Below, in pieces: positions 7,719 to 16,189 of a stretch of DNA of 56,503 nucleotides; the stretch's first letter is position 1, and the number at the start of each line of letters is the position of its first letter. The notes under the pieces are model-generated. The model was not told the origin of the DNA, ran no database searches, and was given only the letters and a program-made list of their open reading frames with translations. Both the position numbers and the translations under genes were made by a program. Source of the DNA: Chloroflexota bacterium (GTDB lineage: Bacteria > Chloroflexota > Anaerolineae > CG2-30-64-16); contig VGOD01000011.1 in NCBI GenBank assembly GCA_016876015.1, positions 1 to 56,503 on the forward strand, read 5' to 3'.

Positions 7719-10022
7719 ATGTTCCACTACCACCCCTCTCCCCGCATCGAACGCCTGCGAGCTATCGCCCTGGAAGGCGCGCAGGCAGCCAGGTACATCG
7801 GCTTTCGTGGATTCCATTTCGCCGAAGGCTTTGCTGACGCCGCCGGCCAGCCGCTCGTCCTCCGCCGCGGCCGTGGACTGGCGTCCGTCATCCTCCACAT
7901 GCCGGCCGAGATCGCGCCAGACGAGCTGCTGGCAGGCTACCACTACCTGGGCCGCGAGGATTTCGACTTCCCCGACCTGGGCCAGTGGCCGCCGGAGCGT
8001 GCGGAGCGGCTGCGGGAGACGCTGCTCACACCCGATCAGCAGGCGCGCTATCGGGAGCTGGCCCCCCAGCTCGCCGCGAGCAGGAGCGGCGTGACGGGCC
8101 CCGTCGAACCTCTGCCCCCCGCGTTCATGGACGAGCAGGCGCGCCAGATCACCGCCATCTGGGGCACGGTCTTCAACCACAGCGTGCGCGGATACGAGAA
8201 GCTGCTGCGCTGCGGGTTCGCGGGCCTGCTGGCCGAGATCGCGGGGCAAGAGGCCGCGTGCTCGCTGGCCGATCCGCTGGCCCCCCGCAAACGCGCATTC
8301 TGGTCCGCCGTGCGCCCGATTGCGGAGGCCGGCGCGCTGTTGGGCCATGCCTATGCCCGCGCCGCCGAGCAGGAGCTCGCTGTCTGCACCGATGAGCAGC
8401 GCCGCGCCGATCTGCTGGCGCTGGCCGAGGCCTGCCGGCAGGTCCCGGCCGGGCCGGCCCGCACCTTCCGGGAGGCGATTCAGGCGCTCTGGTTCGGCCA
8501 CATGATCACCTGCTGGGAGGACGGCGTCAACGCCAACAGCATCGGCCGCATTGACCAGATCCTCTACCCATACTACCTGGCCGACCGGCAGGCGGGCCGC
8601 ATCACCGAAGACGAGGCGATGGAGCTGCTGGCCGCGCTCTGGATCAAGCTCTATCGCTCCTACGACGTGCAGCAGATGATGGTCGGCGGGCTGACCCCCA
8701 GCGGCGCCGACGCCACGAACGACGTGAGCTACATGGCGTTGGCGGTCACGAAGGCGCTTGCCTTCGTCCGCTGCCTCTCGGTCCGCCTGCACCGAGACAG
8801 CCCCCGGCCGCTCGTCGCGCTGGCCGCTGATCTGGCGGCGGCCGGCGGGGGCATCCCGTTCTTCTTCAACGATGACACCCTCGTCCCTGGCCTGATCGCC
8901 AACGGGATCAGGCCAGAAGATGCGCGCAACTACGCGGCCATCGGCTGCATCGAGATCACGATCCCCGGCAAGGCCTGTCCGCACGCGGTCTCCCACTGGG
9001 TGAACCTGGCGAAGTGCCTGGAGCTGGCGCTGAACGATGGCGCCGACCCGGCCGACGGCGCGCAGGTGGGGCCGCACACGGGCCGGCTGGCCGAGATGCG
9101 CTCGATGGACGACGTGTGGGCTGCCTACGACCGTCAGGTGCGCTTCTTCGTCGAGCACTGCGTCTACGGCTCGAACCGGGCGGAGCTGCGCGATGAGGCG
9201 GGCGCCGCGCTGCCCTATCTCTCGCTGCTGACGGAAGACTGCGTGGCGGCCGGGTCCGACATCACGTGGGGCGGCGCACGCTACAACTACCATTCCAGCG
9301 CAGCGGTCGGCATCCCGAACGTCGCGGATTCGTTGGCCGCGCTCGAGCGCCTGGTGTTCGAGCAGCGCCGGGTGGCGCCGGATGAGTTGGCGCGGGCGCT
9401 GGCTGCGGACTTCGAGGGGCACGAGACGCTGCGCCAGGCGCTGCTGCACCGTGCGCCGAAGTACGGCAACGATCAGCCCGGCGTGGATGCCTGGGCCGAG
9501 CGGGTCGCGCGCCACTACTGCGAGCTGTTGGGCGACTACCGCACCGTGCGCGGGGGGCCGTTCCTCGTGCACCTTTTCTCCTTCACGCTGACCCTCTCGA
9601 TGGGCAAGCAGACCGGCGCGCTGCCCGACGGCCGTCGCCGCGGCGAGCCGTTGGCCTATAGCGTCTCGCCGGCGCAGGGCCGCGACGAGCGGGGCCTCAC
9701 CGCGGTCCTTTCCTCGCTCAGCCGATTGCCCCATCACCTGGCCGCGGCCTCCTCGTCGGCCATCATCGAGGTGGATCCCGCGCTGCTGGCCGGCGAAGGG
9801 CAGGACAAGTTCGCAGATCTCCTGCTGGCGGCCGTCCGCATGGGGGTGGGCCAGATGCAGTGGAACGTCGTCAGCGCGGAGACGTTGCGGCAGGCGCAGG
9901 CCGAGCCGGAGCGTTACCGCCACCTGTGCGTGCGGGTTTCCGGCTTCAGCCAACAGTTCGTGCTGCTCGGCCGCGAGATGCAGGATCACATCATCGCCCG
10001 CACGAAGCACCAGCGGGCGTAA
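7719..10022 (+). CDS. Glycyl radical enzyme (pyruvate formate-lyase-like)
   Basis: A 767-residue glycyl radical enzyme of the PFL/dehydratase superfamily. The thiyl-radical cysteine is Cys410 in AAIGCIEITIPGK, with Glu412 two residues on, the arrangement of the diol dehydratase and C-N/C-S lyase branches rather than true PFL (Cys-Cys). The C-terminal glycyl loop is RVSGFSQQFV with Gly742, followed by the conserved LGREMQDHIIARTKH. Both essential residues are present, so it should be activatable, and it would be oxygen-sensitive. No radical-SAM activase lies in the window. It is followed after 19 bases by a sulfatase gene. The substrate is unknown; glycerol-like, choline, proline or sulfonate chemistry are all possible. 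Confidence 0.85.
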   Translation: MFHYHPSPRIERLRAIALEGAQAARYIGFRGFHFAEGFADAAGQPLVLRRGRGLASVILHMPAEIAPDELLAGYHYLGREDFDFPDLGQWPPERAERLRETLLTPDQQARYRELAPQLAASRSGVTGPVEPLPPAFMDEQARQITAIWGTVFNHSVRGYEKLLRCGFAGLLAEIAGQEAACSLADPLAPRKRAFWSAVRPIAEAGALLGHAYARAAEQELAVCTDEQRRADLLALAEACRQVPAGPARTFREAIQALWFGHMITCWEDGVNANSIGRIDQILYPYYLADRQAGRITEDEAMELLAALWIKLYRSYDVQQMMVGGLTPSGADATNDVSYMALAVTKALAFVRCLSVRLHRDSPRPLVALAADLAAAGGGIPFFFNDDTLVPGLIANGIRPEDARNYAAIGCIEITIPGKACPHAVSHWVNLAKCLELALNDGADPADGAQVGPHTGRLAEMRSMDDVWAAYDRQVRFFVEHCVYGSNRAELRDEAGAALPYLSLLTEDCVAAGSDITWGGARYNYHSSAAVGIPNVADSLAALERLVFEQRRVAPDELARALAADFEGHETLRQALLHRAPKYGNDQPGVDAWAERVARHYCELLGDYRTVRGGPFLVHLFSFTLTLSMGKQTGALPDGRRRGEPLAYSVSPAQGRDERGLTAVLSSLSRLPHHLAAASSSAIIEVDPALLAGEGQDKFADLLLAAVRMGVGQMQWNVVSAETLRQAQAEPERYRHLCVRVSGFSQQFVLLGREMQDHIIARTKHQRA

Positions 10023-10041
10023 ACACGCTTGAGGAGCCGCC

Positions 10042-11517
10042 ATGTCTCAACGTCCAAACATCCTCTTCTTCTTCACCGACGACCAGCGTTTCGACACGAT
10101 CCACGCGCTGGGCAATGAGCAGATCGTCACGCCGAACCTCGACTGGCTGGTGGCGCAGGGCACGGCCTTCTCCAACGCCTACATCATGGGCGGGACGAGC
10201 GGCGCGGTGTGCATGCCCAGCCGGGCCATGCTCTGGACGGGCCGCACACTGTTCCACATCCAGGAGCAGGGCCAGGGGATCGCGGCCGATCATGTCATGC
10301 TGGGCGAGACGTTACAGCGCGACGGCTACACCGTCTTTGGTACAGGCAAATGGCACAACGGCCCGGCCGCACATGCGCGCAACTTCGACGCCGGCGCCGA
10401 GATCTTCTACGGCGGGATGGACGACCACTGGAACATGCCGGTGTGCGACTTCGACCCGACCGGAGAGTATCCACAGCGCATCCATCAGACGGTGGACTTC
10501 GTCAAACAGCGCGTCGTGGAGAAGGTGGCCGATCACATCCACGCGGGCCGGCATTCGAGCGTGCTTTTCTGCGACGCGGCTATCGAGTTCTTGCGCTCGC
10601 GCCGGTCGGCCGATCCCTTCTTCATCTACGTCGGGTTCACCGCGCCGCACGACCCCCGGACCATGCCGCGACAATACCTGGAGATGTACGACTCGGAGAG
10701 CCTGGCCATCGGCGAGAGCTTCATGCCGGAGCATCCTTTCGACAACGGCGAGCTGGGAGTGCGCGACGAACTGCTGGAGGCCTTTCCGCGCGACCCCGAC
10801 CGCATCCGCCGGCACCTGGCTGCCTACTACGGCATGATCACGCATCTGGACACGCAGATCGGCCGGGTGCTCGATGCGCTGCGGGAGACGGGGCAGCTCG
10901 AAAACACGATCATCGTGCTGGCGGGCGACAACGGGCTGGCGCTCGGCCGCCACGGGCTGATGGGCAAGCAAAGCCTCTACGAGCACAGCATCCACGTCCC
11001 GCTGCTGATGACGGGCCCAGGCATCGCGGCCGGCGCGCGCAGCGACGCGTTCGTCTATCTCAACGACATCTACCCGACGTTGTGCGAGCTGATCGGGTCG
11101 CCAGTTCCGCCATCGGTCGAGGGGGTGAGTTTCGCGGCCGAACTGACGAAAGACGATAGACGATGGACGATGGACAGTGGATGGTCGTCAAACGTCAAAC
11201 GTCAACGGTCCACCGTCAACCGTCCGTATCTGCTCTTCGCCTACCGCCACCTGATGCGCGGCGTCCGCGACGAGCGGTGGAAGCTGATCGAGTACGTCGT
11301 GGAGGGTCAGCGCCGCACGCAGCTCTTCGACCTCCAGACCGATCCCGGCGAAATGGTCAACCTGGCGGACGATCCGGCCTACGCCGATCACCTGGCGCGG
11401 CTGCGCGGCCTGCTGGCGCAGTGGCGCGATGAGCTGGGGGATACGCAAGAGGTGATGAGCCGGCCGTTCTGGGCTTGTTATGAGGCAAAGACCCTAAAGG
11501 TTTCCGGAAACCTTTAG
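10042..11517 (+). CDS. Type I sulfatase (formylglycine-dependent)
   Basis: A 491-residue sulfatase of the alkaline phosphatase fold. Metal ligands appear in NILFFFTDDQ at the N-terminus. The formylglycine motif is Cys57-Met-Pro-Ser-Arg61, followed by MLWTGR. A second metal-binding block is LAGDNGLALGRHG, with the conserved KQSLYEHSIHVPLL after it. The Cys form can be matured by FGE or anaerobic anSME; neither is in the window. It lacks an obvious signal peptide, so it may be cytoplasmic. About 22 residues near position 372-393 are encoded by short tandem repeats (11151-11220) that look inserted without breaking the frame. The last residues and the stop fall inside a palindrome at 11489-11522. 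Resembles choline-/aryl-sulfatases; substrate undetermined. Confidence 0.88.
   Translation: MSQRPNILFFFTDDQRFDTIHALGNEQIVTPNLDWLVAQGTAFSNAYIMGGTSGAVCMPSRAMLWTGRTLFHIQEQGQGIAADHVMLGETLQRDGYTVFGTGKWHNGPAAHARNFDAGAEIFYGGMDDHWNMPVCDFDPTGEYPQRIHQTVDFVKQRVVEKVADHIHAGRHSSVLFCDAAIEFLRSRRSADPFFIYVGFTAPHDPRTMPRQYLEMYDSESLAIGESFMPEHPFDNGELGVRDELLEAFPRDPDRIRRHLAAYYGMITHLDTQIGRVLDALRETGQLENTIIVLAGDNGLALGRHGLMGKQSLYEHSIHVPLLMTGPGIAAGARSDAFVYLNDIYPTLCELIGSPVPPSVEGVSFAAELTKDDRRWTMDSGWSSNVKRQRSTVNRPYLLFAYRHLMRGVRDERWKLIEYVVEGQRRTQLFDLQTDPGEMVNLADDPAYADHLARLRGLLAQWRDELGDTQEVMSRPFWACYEAKTLKVSGNL
11151..11222. repeat. Short-tandem-repeat block inside the sulfatase gene
   Basis: Runs built on GACGATGGAC and then AACGTCAAACGTCAACGGTC and its near-complement occur within the sulfatase frame. 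Similar CAAACGT-type runs lie between genes at 16195-16225, so this looks like an intergenic-style repeat that has entered coding sequence in frame. It encodes about two dozen low-complexity, Arg/Ser/Thr/Trp-rich residues. Confidence 0.65.
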
Positions 11518-11522
11518 GGTCT
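11489..11522. repeat. Perfect 17-bp-arm palindrome at the end of the sulfatase gene
   Basis: Arm AGACCCTAAAGGTTTCC (11489-11505) is followed directly by its exact complement. It is a variant of the palindrome at 7645-7677, where AAGG of one arm is matched by CCTT in the other in both copies. The sulfatase tail residues KTLKVSGNL and the TAG stop are encoded by it. Confidence 0.8.
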
Positions 11523-11546
11523 GGCTCGTGATGAGGAGACTGCGCC

Positions 11547-12974
11547 ATGTATCTCTATCTCTGCTTCGATGTTGAGGACCTCGTCCATCCCGACTCCGAT
11601 GATATCCCGGCCGACATCGCGACCATGCTTGCTGATGACGGCGTGGTCGCCTCGATGTACGTGGTCGGTGAGAAGGCGCGGCTGTGGGAGCGCCGCGGCC
11701 GGTGGGATGTGATCACGGCGGTGGCGCAGCACGACGTGGGCTTGCACACCGATCATCACTCCGTGCACCCCACCGCCTCCGAATACCTGGCCGACAAGGG
11801 TTGGGACGATGGCGTGGCCGAAGCGTTGGCGCAGGAAGGGCCGGGCGCGGCCGATCTGGCGCGGCTGTTCGGGCAATTCCCCTCATCCTGGGCCACGAGC
11901 GGCTCGAGCTGGGCGCCGCAGATCCCGGCAGCCACGCGGCAAATGGGCATCCCGGCGAATGTGTACGCGCACGTGCGGACCGGCGACGGCGGCGCGTGCT
12001 GGTATGCGGGGCAGCTTTGCTACGGCGAGTACTTCGGGATTCGGGGCGGCGAGAATACCTATTGCGACGACGCTGCGTTCGAGGCCGCGCTGCCCGACCT
12101 GCTGGCGCGGGTCGAAGCCGCGCAGCGTAGCGGGCTGGCGTGTCTGGGCCTCTTCTGCGCCCACCCGACGCGGCTGCGCTACACGACCTTCTGGGATGTG
12201 CTCAACTTCTTCCGCGGAGAGAACACGCCCGAAGCCGAGTACAAGTCTGCGCCGCGACGGAGCGACGAGGAATATGCGACCGCGCTGCGCAATCTGCGGC
12301 GCATGATCGCGGCGGTGCGGGCGCTGCCCGGTGTCGAGATCATCTCGACGCGGGAGCTGAACAGCCGCTTTGCGGGGGAGGGCGGGCCAGTGGCCTGGCA
12401 ATCGCTTTCGGGTTTGGCCGAGGCGGTGCTGTCGAGCGAGGGGATCGCCGCCCCCTACCCGGTCGAGGGCGCAGGGGGATCGGTCTCGGCTGCTGCTGCG
12501 CTCGACTTGTTGACGCGGGCTGTCGTGCGCCTGGCTCAAGGAGGAGCACCCCCCACTGCTTTGCTCAGCCGCAGCATACTTGGGCCGAGCGAACTCGCCC
12601 CGGAACTGCCCAAAAGCTTCGAGATGGGGAGACGCGCCTTCGTAGGGTATTGCCAGGAATTGGCGCAGCAGATCGGCGCGAGCAGCCAACTGCCGGCGTG
12701 GCTGCTGGTGGATAAGCTGCCGATCGGGCCGGGACCTCTTCTCAAAGCGTGCGCCGCGACCTTCCTGGCGTGGAAGAGCAGCCACGATGGAGTGCTGGTC
12801 GAGATCGCTCCCGCGCCGGGCGAACCTGATGTGGCAGCCGAGCTGGCGCAGCGAGGCATCTACGACAAGCTTCCTGGCTGGCCCCCGCACCGGCCCGACC
12901 TGCGGCTGGATCTGCTGGCGAAGCACACGCGCCTGCAAAGCTGGAGCCTGGCGCCAGCAAGTTTGCGTGCCTGA
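11547..12974 (+). CDS. Polysaccharide deacetylase-like (NodB-fold) protein
   Basis: A 475-residue protein whose first 270 residues resemble the NodB/polysaccharide deacetylase fold. It opens with YLCFDVEDLV, the usual acidic metal/catalytic pair, and has HTDHHSVH (about residues 69-76), matching the HxxxH metal motif. The later part (about 290-475) resembles nothing I recognise and has a mixed alpha-helical composition. No signal peptide is seen. The start has GAGGAG-like bases upstream at about 11532. It follows the sulfatase by 29 bases, most of them a palindrome, and probably shares its transcript. The likely role is removal of acyl groups from a carbohydrate, but catalysis is not proven. 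Confidence 0.7.
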   Translation: MYLYLCFDVEDLVHPDSDDIPADIATMLADDGVVASMYVVGEKARLWERRGRWDVITAVAQHDVGLHTDHHSVHPTASEYLADKGWDDGVAEALAQEGPGAADLARLFGQFPSSWATSGSSWAPQIPAATRQMGIPANVYAHVRTGDGGACWYAGQLCYGEYFGIRGGENTYCDDAAFEAALPDLLARVEAAQRSGLACLGLFCAHPTRLRYTTFWDVLNFFRGENTPEAEYKSAPRRSDEEYATALRNLRRMIAAVRALPGVEIISTRELNSRFAGEGGPVAWQSLSGLAEAVLSSEGIAAPYPVEGAGGSVSAAAALDLLTRAVVRLAQGGAPPTALLSRSILGPSELAPELPKSFEMGRRAFVGYCQELAQQIGASSQLPAWLLVDKLPIGPGPLLKACAATFLAWKSSHDGVLVEIAPAPGEPDVAAELAQRGIYDKLPGWPPHRPDLRLDLLAKHTRLQSWSLAPASLRA

Positions 12975-12992
12975 CGAGGATTCGGTGACGAT

Positions 12993-13139
12993 TCACTGGA
13001 TACCTCCGGCAACTCCAAAGGCGCTCATGCTCCCCATGTTGACGAGCGTCATCGCCTGCGCCCACTCATTCCCTGTCCTCCGTTCGTGGGCCAATTGCTA
13101 GTCCCGATACGCCTGCGCGCGCGAGTAGTCGCCGCGCTG
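12993..13139 (-). pseudogene. Fragment of a TPR protein (remnant)
   Basis: Read on the minus strand, this stretch encodes AYQRGDYSRAQAYRD, an in-frame TAG stop, then QLAHERRTGNEWAQAMTLVNMGS. That is the classic tetratricopeptide pattern of large AfsR/SARP- or ATPase-type regulators, in which GDY..A......L...R..G....A..L.N.G recurs. There is no start codon, it carries an internal stop, and it is flanked by non-coding repeats, so it is a decayed gene fragment. The parent protein is not in the window. Confidence 0.55.
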
Positions 13140-13227
13140 GTATGCTCCAGCGGAACAACTCGACTGCGGCGAACTCGGTCAGGGTTGCGGCGGGGATGTC
13201 GCCGTTCGATCCAGGAGAAAGCGTGAC

Positions 13228-13446
13228 CTATCTTTGTGCCTTTGTGGTGAAGGCCGCTGCCCATCTCGTCACGGGCATGTCCAGGTTGGGCAGCATGCAG
13301 TCGCGCACGAGCGCCACAAGCTCCTGGTACGAGCCGCTAAACTGTCGGAACGTGCGCACGGTCAGCCCGAAGGCGTCGAATTCGTCTACGGTCAGGCCAT
13401 CTGGCTCGTAGGCGTGGCGGAAGTCCGGAAAGAGGCTCTTGTACAT
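13228..13446 (-). pseudogene. Truncated N-terminal gene fragment, family unrecognised
   Basis: An open frame from ATG at 13446 gives MYKSLFPDFRHAYEPDG and about 60 residues of ordinary protein-like composition. It then runs into CACCACAAAGGCACAAAG-type repeat sequence (13225-13250) that supplies the last residues TTKAQR. The beginning resembles a globular protein start, but I do not recognise the family. It most probably is a gene whose 3' part was lost at the repeat boundary. It could also be a small real gene. Confidence 0.4.
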
Positions 13447-13473
13447 ACCTCAACCGTGCCCTGCTGCCGTCGG

Positions 13474-13517
13474 GCCTTGAGCCTGTCGAAAGGCGGTCAG
13501 GCCGACAGGCTCAAGGC
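13474..13517. repeat. 15-bp inverted repeat with 14-base loop
   Basis: GCCTTGAGCCTGTCG (13474-13488) and its exact complement (13503-13517) flank a 14-base spacer. It lies downstream of the convergent or remnant genes and 29 bases after the end of the 3-keto-disaccharide hydrolase gene. It could form a stable hairpin acting as that gene's terminator. The rest of 12975-13546 holds only the two gene remnants listed. Confidence 0.7.
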
Positions 13518-13546
13518 TCGTGGCTGGCGATGGAAACGCCAGCGTC

Positions 13547-14299
13547 CTACTCGGCTTCTTCGACGATCGGCCGCACCCAGATGTTGCGGAAACGCACCGG
13601 GTTGGTGTGATCTTGCAGCATCAGCGGGCCTTCGCTGCCGTGCGGTGTGTCGTAGTTCGAGACGGTCTTGTGGCCGGTGGGGCCTTGCGAGACGCGATCA
13701 TGCTGCACGAGCACGCCGTTCAGGAAGACGGTCAGCCGGGCCGGCGAGGCGAGCTTGCCATCGGCGCCCCAGCGCGGGGCGATGAAGACGATGTCGTAGA
13801 CCTGCCACTCGCCCGGCTTGCGGCTGGCGTTCGCCAACGGCGGATGCTGGCCGTAGATCGCGCCGACCGTCCCATCCGAGTAGGTCGGGTTGTCGTAGCA
13901 GTCGAGCACCTGCACTTCGTAGAGGCCCATCAGAAAGACGCCGCTGTTGCCGCGGCCCTGGCTGCTGCCGACCACCTCGACCGGGCTGGCGAACTCGACG
14001 TGGAGCTGGCAATCGCCGACTTGCGCCGTGGTTTTGATGTTGCCGGTTCCCTTCACGACCTCCATGTAGCCGTTTTCCACCTTCCAGGCGGCCGGCTCGC
14101 CCGTTTTCACGCTGACCCAGCCGACCAGATCCTGCCCATCGAAGAGGACGATGGCGTCCGATGGCGGCGCGCCGGCTGCGCCGCCCGGCGTCACGAGCGG
14201 TGGTTGCGGCCGCGCCGCATCGTGTACCCGCCATTGCGAGCCGGGGATGAACGGCGTGTCGGTGTAGCCGACGTTGAGAACTACGGGCTTCTGTTCCAT
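13547..14299 (-). CDS. 3-keto-disaccharide hydrolase domain protein (DUF1080)
   Basis: A 250-residue protein of the DUF1080 (3-keto-disaccharide hydrolase) family, a concanavalin-like beta-sandwich. Visible blocks are IVLFDGQDLVGWVS, WKVENGYMEVVKGTGNIKT, RGNSGVFLMGLYEVQVLDCYDN, GEWQVYDIVFIAPRW and the C-terminal GPLMLQDHTNPVRFRNIWVRP; all are conserved family features. Members cleave 3-keto-glycosides, usually together with Gfo/Idh oxidoreductases, or bind glycans. No signal peptide is apparent. The ATG at 14299 is preceded on the minus strand by AAAGGAA. Nearby SDR, GH42 and isomerase genes support a carbohydrate-breakdown role. Confidence 0.85.
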   Translation of the reverse strand: MEQKPVVLNVGYTDTPFIPGSQWRVHDAARPQPPLVTPGGAAGAPPSDAIVLFDGQDLVGWVSVKTGEPAAWKVENGYMEVVKGTGNIKTTAQVGDCQLHVEFASPVEVVGSSQGRGNSGVFLMGLYEVQVLDCYDNPTYSDGTVGAIYGQHPPLANASRKPGEWQVYDIVFIAPRWGADGKLASPARLTVFLNGVLVQHDRVSQGPTGHKTVSNYDTPHGSEGPLMLQDHTNPVRFRNIWVRPIVEEAE

Positions 14300-14422
14300 G
14301 TTTGCGTTCCTTTCGCTTGAATGAATGATTCGGCCCGGCTACCGTGACACCAACGGCAGCCAAACCGAATAGCGTAACAGGCCCTCATGGGCGGCCTCAG
14401 ACTGTCCAAAATTTCATCTTTC

Positions 14423-14431
14423 TGCTATACT
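14423..14431 (+). promoter_or_regulatory. Predicted extended -10 promoter upstream of AbiEii-like gene
   Basis: TGCTATACT (14423-14431) is an extended -10 element. The -35 region (TGTCCA at 14403, 17-base spacing) is weak. It lies 62 bases before the start at 14493. The remaining sequence between 14300 and 14492 shows no antitoxin-like frame. Confidence 0.4.
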
Positions 14432-14492
14432 GGCGCTATCGCAAACAGTCATTCCGACATCTTGCAGGTCGCACGGAAGACGAGGGAAACGT

Positions 14493-15380
14493 ATGGTGCA
14501 GCAGCCGTTCGTTCACGGGCAAGCATCGTTGGCCGGATTCTGGCGGAAGGCCTCTCCCGCTGAGTTGGCATTCTATCAGGCGCAATTGTATCCCCTGCAG
14601 AATCGTGTTTTCGATGTTGCCAGGCTCTATCGGGATGCTCTCTACCTGACAGGCGGCACAGCGCTGGCGCGTTTTTTCTTCGAGCATCGGCTGTCGGAAG
14701 ATCTGGATTTCTTCACTATCGGCGATGACCTGCGATACATTGCCACTGACCTGATCGCCAGGCTTGAAGGTCGCAGCCTGATAGTGAACGTGGAGCGGCT
14801 GGAAGTCTACTTTGCGCGCTTCTATGTCGCGCAGGCCGATGTACAACTCAAGATCGAGTTTGCGCGGGAGTATCACCTCGTTGATGATCTCATCGAGACC
14901 GCCCATGGTGTGTACGTCAACAGCCTGGCGGACATCGGCGCCAACAAAATCAGCGCCTTCGAAGATCGGGCGGAGATCAAAGACATCATTGACCTCTATT
15001 ATATCACGCGACGGCTGCCCCTCACGCATCTGTTCGAGTTGGCCGACATCAAACGCGTGCCTGTGGCTTATGAAAATCTGCTGGCGATCAACGCCCAGGG
15101 CCTGACCGGACGGGCATTGGTGACGGCTGAGCTCGATGAGGCGGATCTTGGTCGCTTCCTCGATCTGCTCAAACGCGATGTCGAGCTTGAAGTAAAAAAA
15201 AAGGAACGCTTGACCGCCGGTAGGCTCCCGCAATTGACGGATAAATTGCTGTGGGACTTTCCGCGCGACGAGCGAGGGTTGACGGCCGCCACTGCACCTG
15301 TGTTGCGACGCCGGGCGCGCCAACTGCCATTGCCCGATCGTCGCGCGCTGTTGAAGGCACTGCCGGCAATCGAGCGCTAG
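14493..15380 (+). CDS. AbiEii/AbiGii-type nucleotidyltransferase
   Basis: A 295-residue nucleotidyltransferase of the AbiEii/AbiGii toxin (MenT/DUF1814) family. The polymerase-beta-like core is TGGTALARFFFEHRLSEDLDFF (about residues 52-73), giving the GGT...D.D metal site. KIEFAREY and an ISAFEDRAEIKDIIDLYYI block match the conserved basic and acidic motifs of the family. Such proteins transfer nucleotides to tRNA or other targets and give abortive phage defence, normally with an AbiEi-type antitoxin gene. No antitoxin gene is visible on either side, so it is an orphan here. The start could also be slightly downstream. The gene is AT-richer than its neighbours and convergent with the SDR gene. 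Confidence 0.8.
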   Translation: MVQQPFVHGQASLAGFWRKASPAELAFYQAQLYPLQNRVFDVARLYRDALYLTGGTALARFFFEHRLSEDLDFFTIGDDLRYIATDLIARLEGRSLIVNVERLEVYFARFYVAQADVQLKIEFAREYHLVDDLIETAHGVYVNSLADIGANKISAFEDRAEIKDIIDLYYITRRLPLTHLFELADIKRVPVAYENLLAINAQGLTGRALVTAELDEADLGRFLDLLKRDVELEVKKKERLTAGRLPQLTDKLLWDFPRDERGLTAATAPVLRRRARQLPLPDRRALLKALPAIER

Positions 15381-15399
15381 CATCTAACATGCGCTGCGT

Positions 15400-16176
15400 C
15401 TAGAACGTCGCCAGCCACCCCCCATCCACATAAACAATTTGCCCCGTCATAAAGCGCGACGCGTCGGATGCCAGGAAGACCGCCGGCCCCTGGAAGTCCT
15501 CCGGCTCGCCCCAGCGGCCGAGCGGCGCGCGCTTCTTCACCCAGGCGTCGAACTCTGGGTTGTCCACTAATGGCTGGTTCATCGGCGTGCGGATGAAGCC
15601 CGGCCCAATGCCGTTGACGCGGATGCCGAACGGCGCCCAGTCCACGGCCAGCGCGCGTACGAGCTGACGGATGCCGCCCTTGCTGGCCGTGTAGGCAGAG
15701 GTGGTCGGCCGCGACGCCTCGCTCATCAACGACGCGATCATGATGATGCTGCCACCCAGCCCGGCCGCGATACGCGCACGTGCGAAACACTGCGAGAGAG
15801 CGTAGGGCGCGGTCAGGTTGACGCGCAAGACGCGCTCGTATTGGTCGAGCGGGGTCAGGTCGGCCCGGCTGCGGGTGGTGATGCCGGCGCTGTTGACGAG
15901 GATCTCCACCCTGCCGAGCGCGGCCGCGGCCCGGTCGAAGAGCGCGGGGATCGCGTCGGTGTCGGCCAGGTCAGCGGTGATCGCCAGCGCCGCGTCCGCG
16001 CCGCCGACCGTGCGCAGCGCGGCCAGCGCGTCGGCGCACTTGGTCTCACTCCGGCCGCTGATCGCGACTCGCGCGCCGGCCTTCACCAGCCCCGTCGCGA
16101 TCCCCAGGCCGATGCCGCTATTGCCGCCGGTCACGAGCGCAGTTTTGCCGGCGAGGCTGAAGAGCGATAAGTCCAC
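15400..16176 (-). CDS. Short-chain dehydrogenase/reductase
   Basis: A 258-residue classical SDR, an NAD(P)-dependent alcohol/ketone oxidoreductase. It has the cofactor loop TGGNSGIGLGIA, NSAG in the beta-4 region, and the catalytic Ser followed by YTASKGG (Tyr-x-x-x-Lys). The NGIGPGFIRTPMN segment comes after. I take the GTG at 16176 as the start because CGGGAG lies six to ten bases upstream and the fold begins there. A longer frame extends to 16344 but only through repeat sequence. It resembles gluconate 5-dehydrogenase/2-deoxy-D-gluconate 3-dehydrogenase. It lies downstream of the beta-galactosidase on the same strand, probably one transcript for sugar catabolism. Confidence 0.9.
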   Translation of the reverse strand: MDLSLFSLAGKTALVTGGNSGIGLGIATGLVKAGARVAISGRSETKCADALAALRTVGGADAALAITADLADTDAIPALFDRAAAALGRVEILVNSAGITTRSRADLTPLDQYERVLRVNLTAPYALSQCFARARIAAGLGGSIIMIASLMSEASRPTTSAYTASKGGIRQLVRALAVDWAPFGIRVNGIGPGFIRTPMNQPLVDNPEFDAWVKKRAPLGRWGEPEDFQGPAVFLASDASRFMTGQIVYVDGGWLATF

Positions 16177-16189
16177 GGTGGTTCTCCCG

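Noticed and set aside
7686..10043. Long minus-strand open frame (785 codons) opposite the glycyl radical enzyme gene
   Set aside because: It is the antisense shadow of a GC-rich gene; the plus-strand product has all catalytic motifs while the minus product has none.
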